64,000 nt of DNA from Vesta saturnalis (Eukaryota; Arthropoda; Insecta; Coleoptera; Lampyridae), in the NCBI GenBank assembly GCA_036346205.1, contig JARFJB010001492.1:434001-498000 (forward strand), in the 5' to 3' direction. The notes below the pieces were generated by a model. That model had not been told where the DNA came from and did no database searches. It saw only the letters and a list, made by a program, of their open reading frames with translations. Below, piece after piece: positions 60,343-64,000 of the stretch. The translations under genes were made by a program, and so were the position numbers. The stretch's first letter is position 1; each line of letters starts with the position of its first letter.

Positions 60343-62900
60343 ATGAATAAACCAAAAGGGATTTTTAAAAAACGTAAGAATGTATGTATGAGAAAAATAA
60401 CAGTTGTTAGTTCTTCTAAAAGAAAACTTTCTAATTTGGAATCAACATACAAGCCTTTTCTGACAGAACATGACTTTTGTAACGATATAGTTTATTTGAC
60501 TAAGTTTACAAGTATAATATTTAGTTTTGCTGGATGTAAACGTTGTGGCCAAGAATTACAATTTTCTATCGACAAACGCGTAGTCTTGGCAACTGCTTGT
60601 TCGTTTACTTGCTCAGGATGCAAACTAAGTGAAAAACTCTGGTGTTTATGAAAGTAATGATATCCCTGTAAAGAAACAATCACCAGCCTTTCAAGTGGAT
60701 GTTAGGTTACTTTATGCCTTACAGTGTATTGGAAAAAGACTAACTGCGGCCCCGGTCTTATGCGCGCTATTGAATTTGCCCCGGCATCCAACACGTTTTG
60801 AAAGGTATGTGGATATTTTATGTCCAGCTGTAAAATATGTAAGTGAAGACACAATGAAAGAAACTATTTCTGAAGCCGTGGAAGGGAATGATGGTTCCAG
60901 AGATTTAGCAATAGACTTAGATGGGTCTTGGCAAGCCATGTTTCTCTGGACAGCATCGTGTCGATAACTACTATTGATACAGAGAAAGTTTTAGATATAG
61001 AGATTAGTCAAAACATTGCTTGTCCAGGAGCAGATTGAAAAAGGAGCATGAAGAAAGTTGTAACGCTAATTACCATGGAACAAGTGGAGGAATTGAATTG
61101 GCTGGTGCCAAAACCGTGTTTTCCCTACGGAGTACGGTATAAAACTTATCTTGGTGATGGCGACTCTAAAGAAACATTATGGCCTTGATATTTTCATTGA
61201 AAAAATATAATGTGTGGGTCATGTCCAAAAAAGGTTGGTTTCAAGAATAATGAGAGCTAAACAGCTGGTCAAAAAAAGTGAAACTGAGTGATGGGAAAGG
61301 TCTTGAAGGAAAAAACAGACTGACTGATGACAAGATCCTTTCCATATTTGCAACTAAATCACTAATAGTGATGATGGGTAAAGAGTGTATTTGCCTTACT
61401 GCTGAATACATTTTGTTACCAATTGCACTCATTTTATACGTTTAATATTCAAACAGATGGTTAATCATGTTGTAAATTTCAAAATTTGAAACATGTAGCA
61501 AGAGTAGATAGAAAGAGTGTTGAAATGTGAAGAAAATTGCTATCACTTCCATTCTGTCGAAAATCAATGGAGAAAGCCATAAACCACCAACTACTTTCGT
61601 TCCTCGAGTCCAATAAACTCTTAAACCGCCACCAGTATGGGTTCAGACAGAGTCGTTCAACGGGTGATCTTCTTTCATATGTCACCCAACTTTGTAATAA
61701 CACATTAGAGAGGTCCGGTGAAACAGTAGTAGTAGCTTTAGATATTTCAAAGGCTTTTAACCAGGTTTGGCTTATTCTATACGCTCATCAATTGGATATC
61801 TACTTTTCTTGACAAAAGACGTATACGCGTTGTCGTCGATGGCTTCTTTTCGAAAAAAACTACTATTAACGCGGGAGTACCTCAAGGATCAGTGATATCT
61901 CCCACGCTTCCTGCTATACATAAATGACCTCATTTCCTCAACAACTAACCCGATCCATTGATTTGCAGACGGTAGCACTCTACATTGTAGTTCTTCTCAG
62001 TTTTTCCACAACAATAAGTCTAGACAGAACGTTAAGGTGAAAATGACAGCCTCAATCAACAGTGCCTTAGAACGTGTCCTTGAATGGGGAAGGAATAATC
62101 TACTCACGTTCAACGCCGACAAACGCACTCAAAATTCTATCGTGTCACACTAAACGGGATCAATCTACATTTTTCCACACGGCGACGAAATTGTGGAATG
62201 CACTACCCAGTTCCTGTTTTCCTCCAAACTTTGACTTAAGGAATTTTAAGGTAGACATTCATGCACATTTCTCGGCAGCCTAACAATACGTAAAAAAAAC
62301 TGGAATTTTGAATGTATTAGAACATTTAAAACTTTTATTTTAAAAATCATGCCAACTGTACTTAATATTTGTTGCATTTCTATTTAGTTATGCTTATGAC
62401 TTTTGCGTAGTTAAAGAACGGGCTAGCCCTTAAGAGGAATCCTGGAAATCTTCAACAAATGAAAAAAGCTGTGTGGGCAGGATACTTCCACTTGTGCTCA
62501 ACAAATGAACGTTCACAACACGGTCTTTTCCCCAAGGACTCTGAAACTTGGTATAAGTATAATGAGGCCATGTCACAAAATCACATATATCATCACAGTA
62601 AGCATACACACCTCCCTGAAGTCAATATGGAACACATTAGGGACCTATCAAGTCCTGATTTTCTCAGTAAATTAGGGGTTCATGATGGAGTTTCCTGTTT
62701 CAATAGAGGTAACATTACAAGGTGTGAAGTATTGAAAAAGCTTGGATTTTAAGTGGGTAAAAACTGTGCTGAAGTGTTTATGAAAATCGATAAAGTACGA
62801 GTGTGGAAAGCCGAAAAGGCCACGGAAGAAATGCAAAAGACGCCGGTCAGAAAAAATGTTGGGCCGAAAGGAAGCTAGAAGAAGAACTCTTTGAAAGTTA
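60343..62900 (+). pseudogene. Mutator-like transposase with N-terminal Cys cluster, split by an RT insertion
   Basis: ATG at 60343 begins NKPKGIFKKRKNVCMRK. A Cys-rich part follows (GCKRCGQEL...ACSFTCSGCK). A frame change leads to LLYALQCIGKRLTAAPVLCA, LNLPRHPTRFERY, EDTMKETISEAVEG and AIDLDGSWQ near 60915. Further blocks are STIDTEKVLDIEISQ, KPCFPYGVRYKTYLGDGDSK near 61150 and GHVQKR-like/KLSDGKGLEGKNRLTDDKIL near 61300. After the inserted RT it resumes GLALKRNPGNLQQ / MKKAVWAGYFHLCSTNERSQ, HGLFPKDSETWYKYNEAM, LSKLGVHDGVSCFNRGN and RCEVLKKLGF (62459-62752). This is the full order of the insect 'Mutator-like transposase domain' family. It is inactive. Confidence 0.8.
61537..62420 (+). pseudogene. 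Jockey-like RT fragment inserted in the Mutator-like gene
   Basis: The frame from 61537 gives LPFCRKSMEKAINHQLLSFL, ESNKLLNRHQYGFRQSRSTG, DLLSYVTQLCNNTLERSGET and VVVALDISKAFNQVWL (motif A). Further on come AGVPQGSVISPT (motif B, near 61880), a degraded FADGS (motif C; FADD to FADG), NSALERVLEWGRNNLLTFN near 62075 and FHTATKLWNALPSSCFPPNF with a stop at about 62282. The AT-rich tail follows to 62420, where the Mutator-like frame resumes. The RT is much like the copy at 24.7-26.4 kb. Confidence 0.82.
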
Positions 62901-63314
62901 AGACCCAGGCAACCCTTCATATGGCCCACGATATTATTAGGTATGTGGTAATTTGATTTTTACATTTTTTAATTGCGTTTTCCCGAAATTACATATTTTT
63001 TACATATTTGGCCCGTTTTCTCAGGAACCACTAAAGATATTGACAATAACATTTTTTCTTCAAGTTACACATTTAAATAGATTATTCTTTTGTTTTTTGT
63101 AACATATTACATAGAAATCTATAAAATTCTTTTAATTGGTACAAAGCCAAACCCTGTCAATGTTACTAGTTAGAGGTTCTCAACATCTAGTAAAAATTTT
63201 GGCATAATACCTATAACAGTTTCTAAGAAAATGGGTCATGAAATAGACAAACTTAACATGGAAGCAATATATTACAATTACCAAATTATAGAAGGATTAT
63301 GTAATAATTTTCTT
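62901..63314. other. AT-rich flank, probably 3' part of the Mutator-like element
   Basis: No coding motif. It ends at the TTAA at 63315-63318. Confidence 0.4.
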
Positions 63315-63325
63315 TTAACCCATTA

Positions 63326-63700
63326 GCGCCCAGCATCCTATTTGTAGGACAGTGAGTTTTCGAATTTTTTTCGACCCTTTCTGGGTACCTCCGGGTTTCC
63401 GCGTATTCCTGAGCTAAAAATAGACACAAAAAAGAGTAACTTGCCGGCATCAGTTTTCAAGAATTGGTTGTTATTTGTCGCCTGAGGCAGTAACATTATC
63501 GTGCATTGTTTGCACTCTTACAGCGGAAAACTGATTTAGTGAATTCGTGAAAATTATATCTTGTAAGTATCTGATTTTTCTGTTTTTGTTATCCTAGAGG
63601 ATTATGTTTCTTATAAAAAATATAAACTTGATTCAGTTATTACTCATTTTTTATCTGTGGTACTGTAAATCTTGGTGTCCTATAAATAGGACGCTGGGCG
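63326..63700. repeat. Inverted subterminal repeat of the piggyBac element
   Basis: GCGCCCAGC plus TCCTATTTGTAGGA (63326-63349) is inverted at 63677-63700 as TCCTATAAATAGGA plus CGCTGGGCG. The TCCTATTTRTAGGA portion is itself near-palindromic. These are candidate transposase-binding sites. Confidence 0.8.
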
Positions 63701-63766
63701 TACATTATTTTAGACAAAATTTTATATGAAAGTTTTTATTTTAGATTTGATTGTTGAAAGTCTAAA

Positions 63767-64000
63767 ATGAATAAATATGTATTTAAAACACTGGAGAAAG
63801 CGACAGATTATTGTTATTCCGAAGAAATTGAGGCGGACATATTAGCCCTACCGTCTGAAGTAAACAAGTTAACAGATGGAGAAGAATTTGACGATGAAGA
63901 AATTGCCATGCCTCGTGTCAGCGACATTCCAGGAAGTACCGCAATTGACTATATCAATAATGAAGATGACATTAGCGAAGAAGAAGAAGCTGAAGAAAAT
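63767..64000 (+). CDS. piggyBac transposase, N-terminal 78 codons (partial)
   Basis: ATG at 63767 is followed by NKYVFKTLEKATDYCYSEEI, then EADILALPSEVNKLTDGEEF, DDEEIAMPRVSDIPGSTAID and an acidic run DDISEEEEAEEN at the window edge. The LPxEVxxLTDxExxDDE pattern and the acidic N-terminus are typical of piggyBac-derived transposases of the PGBD type; the catalytic DDD domain would be further downstream. It is uninterrupted as far as visible and its promoter region carries the subterminal repeats. It is the only clean transposase start in the window. Confidence 0.75.
   Translation, partial: MNKYVFKTLEKATDYCYSEEIEADILALPSEVNKLTDGEEFDDEEIAMPRVSDIPGSTAIDYINNEDDISEEEEAEEN

Larger units (their letters stand above)
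63319..64000 (+). mobile_element. piggyBac-type element, 5' end (continues past the window)
   Basis: TTAA (63315-63318), the piggyBac target, is followed by CCCATTAGCGCCCAGC. An inner inverted copy of the sequence CGCCCAGC...TCCTATTTRTAGGAC lies at 63677-63700. A transposase frame starts at 63767. The other end is outside the window. Confidence 0.82.

Overview
The window looks like repeat-rich, AT-rich nuclear DNA from an arthropod, most likely an insect. The evidence is the density of Tc1/mariner-type elements whose transposases start with a DUF4817-like helix-turn-helix, together with hAT, Harbinger, Crypton, Mutator-like, piggyBac, Penelope-like and jockey-like sequences, (TA)n microsatellites and short CCTAA runs. 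I find no convincing intact host gene and no bacterial-style operon, promoter or terminator. Nearly every recognisable coding region is a decayed transposon or retrotransposon gene. Coordinates of degraded copies are approximate because they were read by eye from translated fragments.

Layout. 0-3.8 kb: a broken DUF4817-type transposase (-), a broken FLYWCH-Mutator (MULE) transposase (+) and a 77-bp tandem repeat. 6.2-8.6 kb: nested palindromic repeats separated by (TA)n tracts. 9.4-10.1 kb: a Penelope-like GIY-YIG remnant with a tRNA-derived repeat and a hammerhead-like motif. 13.28-19.06 kb: a well-delimited hAT element (TIR CAGGGGCGGC, 8-bp target duplication matching 7/8) that hosts three other units: a Crypton-type tyrosine recombinase gene, a palindromic element carrying two tRNA-Ala-like genes, and a 1.4-kb Tc1/mariner element. 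20.4-22.5 kb: a two-gene PIF/Harbinger element. 23-30 kb: a MITE, a jockey-like reverse transcriptase (-) and several DUF4817-type transposase remnants.

30.39-37.22 kb is a 6.8-kb foldback structure. Its arms of about 1.2 kb are closely matching inverted copies, continue inward as complementary A-rich and T-rich satellites, and surround a 1.3-kb almost pure A/G core. 37.2-39 kb: a second Crypton remnant and a non-LTR endonuclease-RT remnant. 39-44.3 kb: dispersed repeats, no gene. 44.34-47.30 kb: a MULE with a SWIM-type zinc-finger transposase whose long inverted arms contain the SWIM-coding end. 47.30-50.77 kb: an internally deleted mariner with a nearly complete TIR element nested inside it. 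54.8-56.6 kb: a Penelope-like element whose RT N-terminus lies inverted upstream. 56.8-59 kb: a third tRNA-like gene, a perfect 59-bp inverted repeat, nested mariner derivatives and a deleted Tc1. 60.3-62.9 kb: a Mutator-like transposase split by a jockey-like RT. 63.32 kb to the end: a piggyBac 5' end with an open reading frame running off the window.

The copies act together only as a stratigraphy: nesting gives the order of insertion, and repeated termini link distant copies. The strongest candidates for something unusual are the 6.8-kb foldback, the tRNA-bearing palindrome, the MULE whose coding end is inside its inverted arms, and the Penelope-like copy with an inverted 5' segment.
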